From the NCBI GenBank assembly GCA_017607445.1, contig JAEVHH010000003.1:5146001-5210000 (forward strand): DNA of 64,000 bases, read 5' to 3'. The stretch is from Histoplasma ohiense. Lineage: Eukaryota > Ascomycota > Eurotiomycetes > Onygenales > Ajellomycetaceae. The notes under the pieces were generated by a model. It was not told the origin of the DNA, searched no databases, and was given only the letters and a program-made list of their open reading frames with translations. Shown piece by piece: positions 22,803 to 36,121 of this stretch. Each line of letters starts with the position of its first letter. Within the stretch, counting starts at the first letter, position 1. A program made the position numbers and the translations under genes.

Positions 22803-25800
22803 TTATCCCCCTCTATCAGAGTGAGTGAGAACTCATAGGTGTCAAGGGCAGTGGTGTTCTTCAAGGCAGACACAGATTCCCAGATTGAATGATTGTATTC
22901 TATTCATTTGATGAGGTATTCACAGCAGTGGTGGTTGATTCTATTGTCAAAAATTGCTTCAATTTCTCACTCAAGTTTGTTGTCTTCTTCTACAATGACA
23001 GATGGCTGTCAATTGAAGATTCTCTGTGAGAGGAATGAATTCTCAGCCACAGGTTGAAGCAGATTTGTATGAAAGACATTGTGAATATCAGATAGAGTGT
23101 TGAGTTGATAATTGTGTGTGTCTAGCACTTTCTTCACTGTATACTTGATGTGATGATAATCTAGTATACACAAAAAGTGATTCATTCTTATGTTCTTGAG
23201 ATTCAGTCAGACTTTGTCTTCTATATGATATTGACTTATAGAACTTCTTCTGATATTCATTTGATTCTTATAATTTTGCTGAACACTGATTATTGAAGCT
23301 TCTGTTTATTCATGAGCTTTCTTCAGCTTGCTCACAATGTTCTCTGCTGTCTGTATGAGGCTGCAGATGTACATGATTTCTTGAGAAGTCTCAGAGAAAT
23401 CCAGAATCTCTAAGTTGTATTCATATAAAAGAAAGAATGAGCTTACATCTGTTGTAGTGAAATCTTGACTGTTAATTGCAATCTCAGTATATGGCAGCAG
23501 ATTGCTTCAGTTGTCTTGTGTGTAATTGCAGAACTTATGAAGAATGTTCTTTATTATTTATATCATTCTCTCAGTAGCTTCATCAGTCTCTGAGTGATAC
23601 ACTGTTGATAACTTTCATTCAATTCTTAATAATTGACATACACAGGCTCAGAGTGCACTGATGAATTGACTGTCTCTATCTGACACAATGAATGAAGACA
23701 GATCATGTATATGATAGAACAGACTTCTGATGAAGACATCTGCAACTACTTCAGCATCCATCTTATCACAGAGCTGTAGTATTACACTTTTGCTGAGTCA
23801 GTTGACAATGACTAGAATGTTTGTAGAATCTCCACTTTCAGATAAGAAAACTGCAAAATTGATAGCTATATCACATCAAATTCAGTCAGAGACAGATAGA
23901 AGCTTCAGCATCTCTTTTTAATGTTCACATTATGCTGTCACTGAGCCACAGTGATCACAGTTGTGTATGAACTGATGTATATCTTTTGATATATCTGATC
24001 AGTAGAATTCTCAGACAATGATGTTGTACATGATTTTGTATTCTGAGTGCTCAGTCATCAGTGAGTCATGAATTTCTTACATAATCTGTGTTTGTAGAAA
24101 TTCTGAATCAGAGATCCATTGTCTATCTCAAAAGTATAAGCAGTTGTCATCATTGATTGAATATGCTGAGATATTCATTCTTGAGTATACACTTGCAGGG
24201 AATTGAGATGCTCTGTTTCATACAGCTTCAGCAGCTTGTTGTCAGAATTCATCTACTTCTGCTGCTAGCTTCCATTGTTCTTTGAGCAAGAGTTCTTGAG
24301 CTTGAAACTGATTGATATGTACATGAGGTTCATCTGATTGTGTAGGACTTTCTATGATTGCAGAGTTGATTAATCAATACTCTCAGTGTTTTCATCTGTT
24401 GTTCAAGTTATCAGATGATATATCTTATTCTCAGTGAGACAGAGCATCTACAAGAGTGTTCTCTACTTCAGATCAATAATGAATTGTGAATGAAAAACAG
24501 CTAAGAAACAATGACCAATGCATATGTCTTTCAGTGAGCTTATAAATGATTGTGAAGTACTCTAAGTTCTTATGATCAGTAACAATCTCAAACTTTTCAA
24601 CACTCATAAGTTCAGACTCTCATTCTTTGAGACATTGTATGATCACTAAAAGCTTCTTGTTGTAGATCTTATAGTTGCATTCAGCAGATGACATCTTTTT
24701 CAAGATGAAGACACAGAGTTGTAGAACATCTTCATTATCATATTGCATCAGTGCTTCATCTACTATATAATCTGAGGCATTCATTTCAAGAATCATATGC
24801 TTATCTGAATTGAATGATTGCAGCATTGAGATGCTTGTGAATATACACTTCAGCTTTTTGAATGCTGTGTCCACTTCATCAGTCCATTGAAACACAGTGT
24901 CTTTTCAGATCAGATCCATCAGTGGTTGTATGATATTGAAGAAGTCTTTGATGAATCTTTAGTAGAAGTTGACAAATTCTAGAAAGCTTCTAGTCTCTTT
25001 TACTGAGACTGATATCTCTCAGTTGAGGATTGCTTCCATCTTCTTAGAATCCATGCATACATCTTTTTCAGCTTTGATGATGAATTCTAGATAGATTGTA
25101 GACTTGATCTCAAAGTTGCATTTGTCAATGTCCACTTGCAGTCTGACTTTTCATAGATGATCAAGCACTTGTTGTATGTGCTTGCAGTACTCAGTGAGTG
25201 ATGCATTGATGAAGATCAGAATATTGTCCATGTACACTGAGGTGATCTCATTGAGCAGATCTTGTAGAGCTCAGTTAATGTATTTCTGAAATATGCTTGA
25301 GACATTCACTAATTCAAAGAGGATCACTGTCCATTTGTATAATCTGTAATGTATACAAAAAGTGATTAGTCATTCATCATCTTCATTAATCCTTATCTTA
25401 TAGAAGGCTGCAGAGATGTCAAGCTTTGTAAATCATTTTACTTTTTCTATTCATTTGAGTGTTTTGTTGATGAGTGGAAGAGGGTATCAGTTCTTTCATG
25501 TAATCTTGTTGAGTTCTCAATAGTCAATGCAGAATCATAAGCCTTCTCCTGATTTCTTTACAAACAGTACAGATGCTGTGGTGGATGAGTTGCTAATATG
25601 AATGAAGCCTTTGTTCAGTAGTTCATTGAGCATTTTTTATAGAACAAAAAGCTCATTACATGATATACTGTAGAGAGAATCTCAGAGTGATTGTGAGTTC
25701 TTATCATTCTTCTTGATGAGCTCAATTATATGATCTATACTGAGTTCTTGATGAGGAGGAAGCTTTTCAGCTTCTTTTTCATCAAACATGTCTGTGAAGT

Positions 25801-26350
25801 TTTTGTATGATTTGAGTAGTTTTTTGTGCAGTTTCTTGAGATCTTTGAGTTCTAGCTTTTCTAACACTTTTTTGATATCTGTCATACTAGCAGTGAACAC
25901 TTGAACATTCTTCTTCTCATATGCTTGATGAATTAGTAGTTTGTACATTTCTGCTGATATCTGAATGAGATCAGTGGTTCTATTGACATTCTTCTTATAA
26001 ACACAGTCACTTTCTGGGAAAATAAGACAGCAGTTGTGTATGTTCAACAAGATTCCAAATTCTGTGAGCTATGATAGACTGAGCATTAGATTGTACTCAA
26101 GATTTTGTATTTTGTATGTGTATACATTCTTTTTCTCATGTTCTTCTATATTGACATTAAATCTTACTATGTTGTAGAAGATGAATCCTCTGAGGCTGTC
26201 AAATTCACTGAGCTTATATGGTTTGAAAAAGAGAATATGCTGGAGCTTATGCTTCTCAACCAGCTGAGTGTCTATAAGAGTGTAGTGAAGAAAACCACTG
26301 TCTATCATTGCTCATACATTGACTAAGCTATTTACAATGACAGAGATTAT
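22803..26350 (-). pseudogene. pol: B2 pol
   Basis: On minus, from right to left: protease with an intact IDSG triad (MIDSGFLHYTLID near 26300) and a pre-RT region (25682-26050). RT follows with YMDNILIF (25222-25245), the second catalytic Asp changed to Asn as in B3. The RNase H-like region (FQWTDEVDTAFKKLK..., 24620-24895) has the MNASD motif. Integrase lies at about 23200-24350. The terminal chromodomain (EYLIK-x-IEYN-x-SIWES) at about 22810-22960 ends next to the LTR. Stops are mainly TGA. Confidence 0.85.
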
Positions 26351-27435
26351 GATTGTGTTCATTTGTATCTTCTGCTTGAATCTTCAGCTAGCTTTCTGTT
26401 TCTTGAGCTTTTGTCTGTGTTTTAGAGTGAGAGCTCATCTTTTCTCTGTTCTTGTCTATCCACAGACAACACAGTGTTTATATATATGGGGGGTTTACTC
26501 AGAGTGATTGTATTTGAACATTGATTTGCAAAGTGCTCTGACTTGTCACAGCATATGCAGACTTCTCTGACAATTCAGTCAGCAGCATTCTTCTCTGAGA
26601 TATTGAGGATTCTTGAATGACTTGTGTTTACATGTGAGACTCAGTTCATTGATTCTGATTCAGAGATGGGGGGTGCTGCAGAGTGGTTTGAGATGTATGT
26701 ATTTATTCAGCAGAATCCTCTGCAATTTTGAAGTGCATGAAACTGAGACAGATTGTTGTTCAACAGATGAAGATCAGTACAGAATTTGCTGTATGTTAAA
26801 AGCTTCAGATGCTCTATACTTTGATTATGCAACTGAAAGTTCAAGTTCTTGAATAATATGTTGATCTTGATGATGTCATCTCAGTCTTACTCATCTGCTT
26901 CTAGAAGCTTGTGATTGAATTCAGAAAGATAAGTTGTCAACACAATATTCATCTGATGAGTTTGATTAAGCCAGTCTAATATCTTAGCTTGAAGTGTAGA
27001 ATTGAGAAAGAGGGAGTTGAGTTGTTGAAAGACTAGCTCTGACATACACTGATGATTCTGACAATGACTCATTCAGAGTTGAAATTTTGCTAACATGTCA
27101 TCATTCAATCTGCTATGAATATACCACACTTGATTGGATAGTGAGTCTATTGCTTGTTCATCAATGTTCAATTTGACATTCACTTTTGACTTTCACATGA
27201 GGTAGAGTGCTAGGTCTTTCTCATATTTGTTGAGGATTGGAAGCTTCTCTCTTGAGGGCTTTTCATGAGATGTGGGTGTAGAAGGAACAGTGAACACAGA
27301 AGTGCTCATTTCAGCAAGTTGTCATTGCAATTCAGTCATCTATAGCATCTGCTGCTGAAGGATGCTTTGTAGGTCTAAGTTATCATCCACTGTGTTCAGA
27401 TGCAGTGAGTGTTCATAGAATTGCTTGTAGTTCAT
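26350..27435 (-). pseudogene. gag: B2 gag
   Basis: Starts at the ATG with complement 27433-27435 (MNYKQFYEHSL). Same core as B1 and B3 (SELVFQQLNSLFLNSTLQAK at 26887-27072) and a CCHC knuckle near 26520-26565. Interrupted by TGA. Confidence 0.75.
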
Positions 27436-27835
27436 TTCAATATCTAATAACATATAATAATAATAAAAAAAAAGAAAAGAAATACTTGTAGATATTCAGT
27501 TCTCTCACAGACACTATTCACAGTGTTGCAGTGCTAAGCTTTGTCAAGCTTTTTCATGAACATTATTCACAGTGTTATAATTTGTAGACACTTGAGCCTT
27601 GTAGATCACAGTCAATTGTGTTTCAGATGCTTAGACACAACAGTCTATATAATTAATGATAGAGATGTTTGAGCTCATAATGAATCTCTTGTAATAACTA
27701 GACACTCAAGCCTGTAAACAATGCACTCAGATGTAAGAACTGGTAACAAGACACTTGAATCTTAAACAATGCACTCAGATGTAAGAACTAATAACAAGAC
27801 ACTCAGATCTTAAATACAGAAGAATCAATTTGTAA

Positions 27836-28369
27836 TGTAATGAGTGTACTTCAATTAACAATTTGATACTATTCTAATTACAGATTACAAATTGATTAAG
27901 AAAAGAAAGAGAAAAGAAATCAGAAGAAAAGATCATACAAAGAGGATTCTTATAGAGAAAAGTTCAGAATGAAAGAATATCAGAAGCTACTCCACAGTGA
28001 AGTATGAAACAGAAGAACATTAAGAAATATGTGTAAGAATTATTAGAAACTACATGAGCACAGAGTGTGAGATGAGAGAATCATTGAGAGCTATACAGAA
28101 GAATTGTTAGAGACTATATGAGTGCAGAACACAGAGTGAAAGAATGTTAGAAGCTATATAGAAGAATTGTTAGAGACTACACAAGCACAGAGCACAGAGT
28201 GAAAGAATGTTAAGAGCTATATGAAAGAATCATTAGAAACTACACAAACACAGAGCATGGAGTGGAAGAACATTGAGAGTTACATGAGGTCACAACAGTT
28301 AGAAACAAGCAGATGCAGAAGGGGAGTTGATTGTGTAAGTTAATTACTAACAGATACTAACCCATCACA
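27836..28369 (-). repeat. 5' LTR of B2
   Basis: 534 bp, TGTAATGAG...CCATCACA. Its right flank GTAAC continues into family A internal sequence. Confidence 0.88.
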
Positions 28370-28682
28370 GTAACAATGGACCACTCAAATAAAGTTTAGA
28401 GCAATTAGAATTGTAAGAGATGGTTGTAGATATAATTATGAGAGTAGTGTGAAGTACACATATAGAATGTTAAGAAGGTAGCAATCTCTATTATTCAAAG
28501 CTAATCACTGATCTTCTAATATCTACAGATATCAGTGAGCATTATATAGATGATCACCACACTCTACAGCTGTCTATGAAACTGTGTGCTATGTTCATTC
28601 TCATTAATTCTGGCGTGTTCTGTGTTCTTCTATCGTCATATAGCTATTTTCTAATATAGATATCTTCATTGTGTCTATTACA
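28370..28682 (-). repeat. Family A fragment: 42 bp of 5' internal sequence plus LTR (28412-28682)
   Basis: Matches 5167-5478 of A1. The LTR ends TATTACA and is followed by CACAT (28683-28687), which belongs to a D LTR, so this A copy had inserted into a solo D LTR. B2's right end then cuts it off on the left. Confidence 0.85.
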
Positions 28683-28831
28683 CACATCTTCTTTCTCTTT
28701 CTTTTCTTTTTTAGTGATTAGCTACACTACATTACATTACTATACTACACTCTACAATATATTGCTATTATCTCTGCTATGCTATAAACTATCTTCTACT
28801 ATTACTCTTCACACTGTTACTACATCTCACA
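28683..28831 (+). repeat. Partial solo LTR of family D, opposite orientation to D1
   Basis: 149 bp ending ACATCTCACA, matching the right half of the solo LTR at 57277-57539. The flank ATGTT continues D1 internal sequence (compare 53812), so a solo LTR once sat inside D1's integrase region. Confidence 0.85.
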
Positions 28832-30577
28832 ATGTTTCAAGGTTTGATTTTGTTATTTCATTTGATCATCTGTTTGAAAGTGAAAGGCTGTTGAAAGTTT
28901 CTGATGTGTACCTAGCATATAACAAAAGATGGATCAATAATGACTTGTAAACAGCAAATCTTGATCAGATATATGGTTTTTAGATACTCTGTAAATTGTA
29001 TAGAATTTGATATAAATGATTTCTGCTAGTTCATCAGCTGTAATGTTTTTGATGCAAGGAATATAGATTGTAAACTTGATATATATATCCACAATCACTA
29101 AAATCACATTGTAGATTTGATGAATGAATGTAGAAACTGACAAGTCTGTAATAAAATTTATAGTAATGAATTCAAAAGAATTTGATGATAAGAGAATTGT
29201 ACTCAATTCTTCATATTGTCTGTGCTGTTTTGACTTTATTCTTTGATAAGTATTATAAGTGAATATATAATTTTTGATATATCTGACTAGCTCATGTCAA
29301 TAGTGTTTGTTTTGAATGCTGTCTATGAACTTTTTTATATCAAAATAACCCCTCTGTGGATTATCATGATTTGCACTGATAATTTCATCAATGAGTGTCT
29401 TTTGTTGAGAGACATACACACAATCATCAGCATGCAATATATCATTCTCAGAAATTGTTTATAGTATATTTTCAGTGACAATCATACTCTTCTCTTTTAT
29501 CTTCTCTTTTTGCTCAGCAATAAAAGAATCAATCTTCTATACTTTACTCAGAAATGAGATAAAGAATTCAGATATTTCTGTATATACTAAGTCTTCAAGA
29601 ATAGTTTTATTGACTGCAATCTGAGACATATATTGCTCAATGCACAACAGAGGGGAAGAGTTTATACAAAAGATAGAAGATATTGATATATAAAATGTTT
29701 TTCACTTATTAAAAAAAGCATTTTGCTCATTAGAGATCTGTGCACAGACTACATCAGAAGAAATATTATTTTCAAAAAAAGTATCAGTTTTTCAGTCTAG
29801 TCTAACTTCATGTTTCAGCTTCTGTTGCAGAGTAGATAATATAGTTTGATCATTATAGATCTCACTGTAGTCTGCATAATGACTGAGCTCATCAGCTGAA
29901 TTCTTTGATTCAGAGTGATGCAGTAATATAAAATCATAAACAGATAAAGCTTTCACTTATCTGATCTGATATCTGTTCAATTTCTTAGTCATCATAAAGT
30001 ACTGCAGATTGACATGATCAGATCAGACTTGAATTGAATACTGACTTCTCTTCAGATAGTATCTTCAATTTTTAAATACTGCTACAACAGTCAAGAGTTC
30101 TTTATCATGAGTATTATAATGCATTTCCACATCAATCAACTTTCTTGATCAGAAGGCAACTGAATGTCAGTGCTCATCATTCTGCAACTGTAACAGAATA
30201 GCAGTGACTGTAAAAGTGAATACATCAGATTTGATCTGAATATACTGAGCTGAGTCAAAATGAGCTAATAGAGAAGCATATATAAAGTGCAATTTGAGTT
30301 TATTGAAAGCACTTTGAGTATCTTTCATTTATATAAAAGTAGCTTTTCTTTCTCTCTTCTTGCTCTCTTTTATAAGTTTGAATAATGGGGCTGCAATAGA
30401 GGAGAAAGACTTAATAAATCACTGATAGAAATTAACAAAACTCAAGAAGAATTGAACCTCTTTAATTGATTTAGATGTAGATCATTTCACAATAGTGAAG
30501 ACTCTGTCTGACTTCATCTCAACATCATTTATATCTATAACAAATCTCAGAAATGACACTTTGTCTACTTCAAATTT
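28832..30577 (-). pseudogene. pol: D1 pol, 3' piece (integrase core and RNase H)
   Basis: The integrase core carries FITDLSVSTFIHQIYNVILV and HISDQDLLFTSHY (28934-29206), keeping the first two catalytic Asp. Further right lie the integrase finger and RNase H. It is followed by the B3 insertion within the RT-RNase H region. Copy D2 carries the same segment at 53812-55550. Confidence 0.82.
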
Positions 30578-31111
30578 TGTAACGGGCGTACTTCGATTAA
30601 CGATTTGATACTATCCTAATTACAGATTACGAATTGATTAAGAAAAGAAAGAGAAAAGAAATCAGAAGAAAAGGTTGTACAAAGGGGGTTCTTATAGAGG
30701 AAAGTTTGAGGTGGAAGAATATCAGAAGCCACTCCACAGTGAAGCATGGAGTGGAAGAACATTAAGAGGTACATGTAAGAATCATTAGAAGCTATGCAAG
30801 TGCAGAATGTGGGGTGAGGGAATCATTGAGAGCTACACAGAAGAATTGTTAGAGACTACATGAGCATGGAACACAGAGCAGAAGAATGTAAGAAGCTACA
30901 CAGAAGAATTGTTAGAGACTACACAAGCACAGAGCACAGAGCAGAAGAATGTTAAGAGCTATGCAGAAGAATCATTAGAAACTATACAAGCACAGAGCAT
31001 GAAGTGAAAAAACATCAAGAATTATACAAGATCACAACAGTCAGAAATGAGCAGATGCAGAAGAGGAGTTGATTGCATAAGTTAATTACTAACAGATGCT
31101 AATCCATCACA
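30578..31111 (-). repeat. 3' LTR of B3
   Basis: 534 bp. Starts TGTAACGGGCGTACTTCG with CpG intact; the partner LTR reads TGTAATGAGTGTACTTTG. Contains the degenerate ~64-bp tandem unit. Confidence 0.92.
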
Positions 31112-34100
31112 TTATCCCCTTCTACTGAGATGAGTGAGGACTTGTAGGTGTTGAGGGTGGTGGTGTCCTTCAAGGCAGATACAGATTCCCAGGTCAGATG
31201 ATTGTATTCTATCCATTTGACAAGGTATTCACAGCAGTGGTGGTTGATTCTATTGTCAAGAATTGCTTTGATTTCCCACTCAAGTTTGTTGTCTTCTTCT
31301 ACAATGACAGATGACTGTTAATCAGACATTCTCTGTGAGAGGAATGGATCCTCAGCCGCAGGTTGGAGCAGGTTTGTATGAAAGACATCATGAATGTCAG
31401 ATGAAATGTTGAGTTGATAATCATGTGTGTCTAACACTTTCTTCATCATATACTTGATGTGGTGGTAATCTAGTATACACAAGAAGTGGTCTGTTCTTAT
31501 GTTCTTGAGATTCAGTCAGATTTTGTCTTCTATATAATATCAGATCACAGAACTTCTTCTGATGTTTGTTTGATCTTTGTAATCTTACTGAGTGCTGATC
31601 ATTGAAGCTTCTGCTTATTCACAGACTTTCTTCAGCTTGCTCATGATGTTCTCTACTGTCTGTATAAAGCTGCAGGTGTACATGGTTTCTTGGAGAGTCT
31701 CAGAGAAGTTCAGAACCTCTAAGTTGTATTCATATAGAAGAAAGAATGAGCTTACATCTGTCATAGCAGAATCTCAACTGTTAATTGCAATCTCAGTGTG
31801 TGACAGCAGATTGCTTCAGTTGTCTTGTGTGTAATTGCAGAACTTACAGAGGATGTTCTTTATCATTTGTATCATTCTCTCAGTAGCTTCATTAGTCTCT
31901 GAATGATATGCTGTTGATAACTTTCATTCAATTCTTAATAATTGGCATATGCAGGCTCAGAGTGCACTGACAAATTGACTGTCTCTATCTGATACAATGA
32001 ATGAAGACAGACTGTGTATATGATAGAATGAGCTTCTGATGAAGGCATCTGCAATTACTTCAGTGTCCATCTTGTCACAGAACTGTAGTATTACACCCTT
32101 GCTGAGTCAGTCAACAATGACTAGAATGTTTGTAGAATCTTCACTTTTGAGTAAGAAAACTGCAAAATTGATAGCTATATTATGTCAAGTTCAGTCAGAA
32201 ACAGATAGAGGCTTCAGCATCCCTTTTCAGTGTTCACATCATGTCATTACTGAGCCACAGTGATCACAGTTGTGTATGAACCAGTGTATGTTTTTTGATA
32301 TATCTGGTCAGTAGAATTCTCAAGTGACAATGTTGTATATGATTTTGTGTTCTGAATGCTCAGTCATTGATGAGTCATGAATTTCTTACATGATCTGTGT
32401 TTATAGAGATTCTGAATTGGGGATTCATCATCTATCTTGAAAGTGTAAGCAATTGTCATCATCAATCAAACATGCTGAGATATCCATTCTTGAGTATACA
32501 CTTGCAGGGAATTGAGGTGCTCTGTTTTGTATGACTTCAGTGACTTGTTGTCAGAATTCATCTGCTTCTGCAGCTAACTTTCATTGTTCTTTAAGTGGGG
32601 GTTCTTGAGCTCAGAACTGATTGATATGTACACAGAGTTCATCTGATTGTATAGAACTTTCTATAATTACAGAGTTGATTAATCAATACTCTCAGTGTTT
32701 CCATCTGTCATTCAAGTCATCAGATGACATATCTTGTTCTCAGCAGAACAGAGCATTCACAAGAGTGTTCTCTACTTCAGATCAATAACAAATTGTGAAC
32801 AAAAAACAGCTAAGAAATAATGATCAACATATATATCTCTCAGTGAGCTTATGAGTGGTTGTGAAGTACTCTAGATTCTTATGATCAGTAACAATCTCAA
32901 ATCTCTCAATGCTCATAAGTTTGGATTCTCATTCTTCAAGACATTGTATGATCACTAGAAGCTTCTTGTCATAGATCTTGTAGTTGCATTCAGCAGATGA
33001 CATCTTTTTTGAGATGAAAACACAAGATTATAGAACATCTTCATTGTCATATTGCATCAGTGCCTCATCTACTATATAATCTGAGATGTCTGTTTCAAGA
33101 ATTGTATGCTTATCTGAATTGAATGATTGCAGCATTGAAGTGTTTGTGAATATATGCTTCAGCTTTTTGAATGCTGCATCTGCTTCTTCAGTCCATTGAA
33201 ATACAGTGTCTTTCTGAGTCAGATTCATCAGTGGTTGTACAATATTGGAGAAGTTCTTGATAAATCTTCAGTAGAAGTTGACAAACTCTAGAAAGCTTCT
33301 AGTCTCTTTTACTGAGACTGATATCTCTCAGTTGAGAATTGCTTCCATCTTCTTAGAATTCATGTGTATGTCTTTTTCAGTTTTGATGATGAATCCTAGG
33401 TAGGTTGTAGACTTGATCTTGAAGTCACATTTGTCAATGTCCACTTGCAGTTCAGCTTTTCATAGATGGTCAAGCATTTGTCATACATGCTTACAGTGCT
33501 CAGTGAGCAATCCATTGGTGAAGATCAAGATATTGTCCATGTACACTGAGGTGATTTCATTGAGCAGATCTTATAGAGCTCAGTTAATGTATTTCTGAAA
33601 CATACTCAAAGTGTTTGCTAATTCAAAGAGGGTCACTGTTCATTCATATAATCCATAACACATACAAAAAGCAGTTAGCCATTCATCATCTTCATTAATT
33701 CTTATCTTATAGAAGGCTGCAGAGATGTCAAGCTTTGTAAATCATTTTGCTTTTTCTATTTATTTGAGTGTTTTGTTGATGAGTGAGAGAGGGTATCAGT
33801 CCTTCTGTGTAATCTTGTTGAGTTCTTGATAGTCAATGCAGAATTGTAAGCCTTCTTCTGATTTCTTCACAAACAGTATGAGTGCTGCAGTGGATGAGTT
33901 GCTAATACAAATGAAGTCTTTGTTCAGTAATCTGTTGAGTGTTTTTCATAGAATGAGGAGTTTGTTGTGTGATATGCTGTAGAGAGAATCTCAGAGTGGT
34001 TGTGGGTTTTTACTGTCTTCTTTGATGAGCTCAATTGTATAATCTATACTGGGTTCTTGATGAGAGGGAAGCTTTTCAGCTTCTTTCTTGTCAAACACAT

Positions 34101-34680
34101 CTGTGAAATCTTTGTATGATTTGAATAGTTTCTTGTGCAGTTTCTTGAGATCTTTGAGTTCTAACTTTTCTAATACTTTTTTGATATCTGTCATGCTAGC
34201 AGTGAACACTTGGATGTTCTTCTTCTCATATGTTTGACAGATTAGTAGTTTGTATGCTTTTGCTGATATCTGAGTGAGATCAGTGATTCTATTGACATTC
34301 TTCTTGTAAACACAGTTGTCTTCTGGGAAAATAAGACAGTGGTTGCATGTGTCCAACAAGATTCCAAATTCTGTGAGTTATGATAGACTGAGTATTAGAT
34401 TGTACTCAAGATCTTGTATTTTGTATATGTATACATTCTTTTTCTCATGTCCTTCTACATTGACATTAAATCTTATCATGTTGTAGGAGGTGGATCCTCT
34501 GAGGCCATCAAATTCACTGAGCTTACACAGTTTGAGAAAGAGAATATGCTGGAGCTTATGCTTCTTGATCAGCTGGATGTCTATAAGAGTGTAATGAAGA
34601 AAATCACTGTCTATCATTGCTTGTACATTGACTAGGCTATTTACAATGACAGAGACTATAATTGTGTTCATTTGCATCTT
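31112..34680 (-). pseudogene. pol: B3 pol
   Basis: From right to left: protease (AMIDSDFLHYTLID near 34610; Gly of DSG changed to Asp) and a pre-RT segment (33991-34359). RT follows with YMDNILIF (complement 33531-33544 for YMDN), catalytic Asp changed to Asn by GACGAT to GACAAT. RNase H (FQWTEEADAAFKKLK, 33028-33228) and integrase (about 31560-32650) come next. The C-terminal chromodomain (31112-31260) ends at the LTR. Single-frame character is kept apart from TGA and a few other stops. Confidence 0.85.
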
Positions 34681-35744
34681 CTGTTCAAATCTTCAGCTAG
34701 CTTTTTGCTCCTTGAGCTTTTGTTCATGTTTTAGAGTAAGAGCTCATCTTTTCTCTGTTCTTGTCTATCCGCGGGTGACACAGCATTCATGCATGTGGGG
34801 GGTTTACTCAGAGTGATTGCATTTGAACATTGGTTTGCAAAGTGCTCTGATTTGTTGCAGTGTATGCAGACTTCTCTGATGATTCAATCAGCAGCATTCT
34901 TTTCTGAGACATTGAGGATCCTCAGATGACTTACATTCACATGTGGGACTCAGTTCATTGATTCTGATTTGGAGGTGGGGGGCACTGCAGAGTGGTTTGA
35001 GATGTATGCATTTGTTTGATGAAATCCTCTGTAATTTTGGAGCATGTGGAACTGAGACAGATTGTTGTTCAACAGATGAAGATCAGTGCAGAATTTGCTG
35101 TATGTTGAGAGCTTCAGATGCTCTACATTTTGATTATGCAATTGAAAGTTCAAGTTCTTGAACAATATGTTGATCTTGATGATGTTGTTTCAGTCTTACT
35201 CATCTGCTTCTAGAAGCTTGTGATTGAATTCAGAAAGATAAGTTGTCAATGTGACATTTATCTGATGAGTTTGATTAAGCCAGTCTAACATCTTGGCTTG
35301 AAGTGTAGAATTGAGGAAGAGAGAGTTGAGTTGTTGAAAGACTAGCTCTGATGTATGCTGATAGTTCTGACAATGACTCATTCAGAATTGGAATTTTGCT
35401 AACACATTGTCATTCAATCTGCTATGAATATACCACACTTGATTGAATAGTGAGTCTATTGCTTGTTCATCAATGTTCAATTTGATGTTCACTTTTGACT
35501 TTCATGTGAGGTAGAGTGCTAGATCTTTCTTGTATTTGTTGAGGATTGAGAGCTTCTCTCTTGAGGGCTTTTTATGAGATGTGGGTGTAGAAGGAACAGT
35601 GAACACAGAAGTGCTCATCTCAGTAAGTTGTTGTTGCAATTCAGCCATCTGTAGTGCCTGCTGCTGGAGGATGCTTCATAGATCTAAGTTATCATCCACT
35701 GTGTTCAGATGTGGTGAGTGTTTGTAGAATTGCTCATAGTTCAT
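34680..35744 (-). pseudogene. gag: B3 gag with CCHC knuckle
   Basis: Starts at the ATG with complement 35742-35744 (MNYEQFYKHSPHL). The helical core includes SELVFQQLNSLFLNSTLQAK (35196-35381). The knuckle CIHCNKSEHFANQC (complement 34827-34868) has exact C-x2-C-x4-H-x4-C spacing. The N-terminal third is Gln-rich. Broken by a few TGA codons. Confidence 0.82.
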
Positions 35745-36121
35745 TTTGATATCTAAGAACATATAATAATAAAAAAAAAGAAAAGAAATACTTGTAGACA
35801 CTTGATCCTCTCACAGACACTATTTGCAGTGTTGCAGCACTAAGCTTGATCAAGCTTCTTTGTGAACACTATTCACAGCATTACAGTTTGTAGACACTCA
35901 GGCCTCATAGAACATGATTGATTGTATTTCAGATGCTTAGACACAACAGTCTATATAACTAATGATAAGAGCACTCAGACTCATGAGAGATCTCTTGTAA
36001 TGACTAGACACTCAGATCTGTAAACAATGCACTTGAGTGTAAGAACTGGTAACAATGCACTCAGATGTAAGAACTAATAATAAGACACTCAGATCTTAAA
36101 TACAGAAAAATCAATTCATAA

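Larger units (their letters stand above)
22269..28369 (-). mobile_element. Family B copy B2 (Ty3/gypsy chromovirus)
   Basis: 6101 bp with LTRs 22269-22802 and 27836-28369 (534 bp each). On minus: gag, protease, RT, RNase H, integrase, and a chromodomain that runs straight into the 3' LTR with no room for an extra gene. The flanks do not match (GAGAG left, GTAAC right). The left end sits in B0 and the right end in family A sequence, so this is probably a recombinant of two B insertions. Confidence 0.88.
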
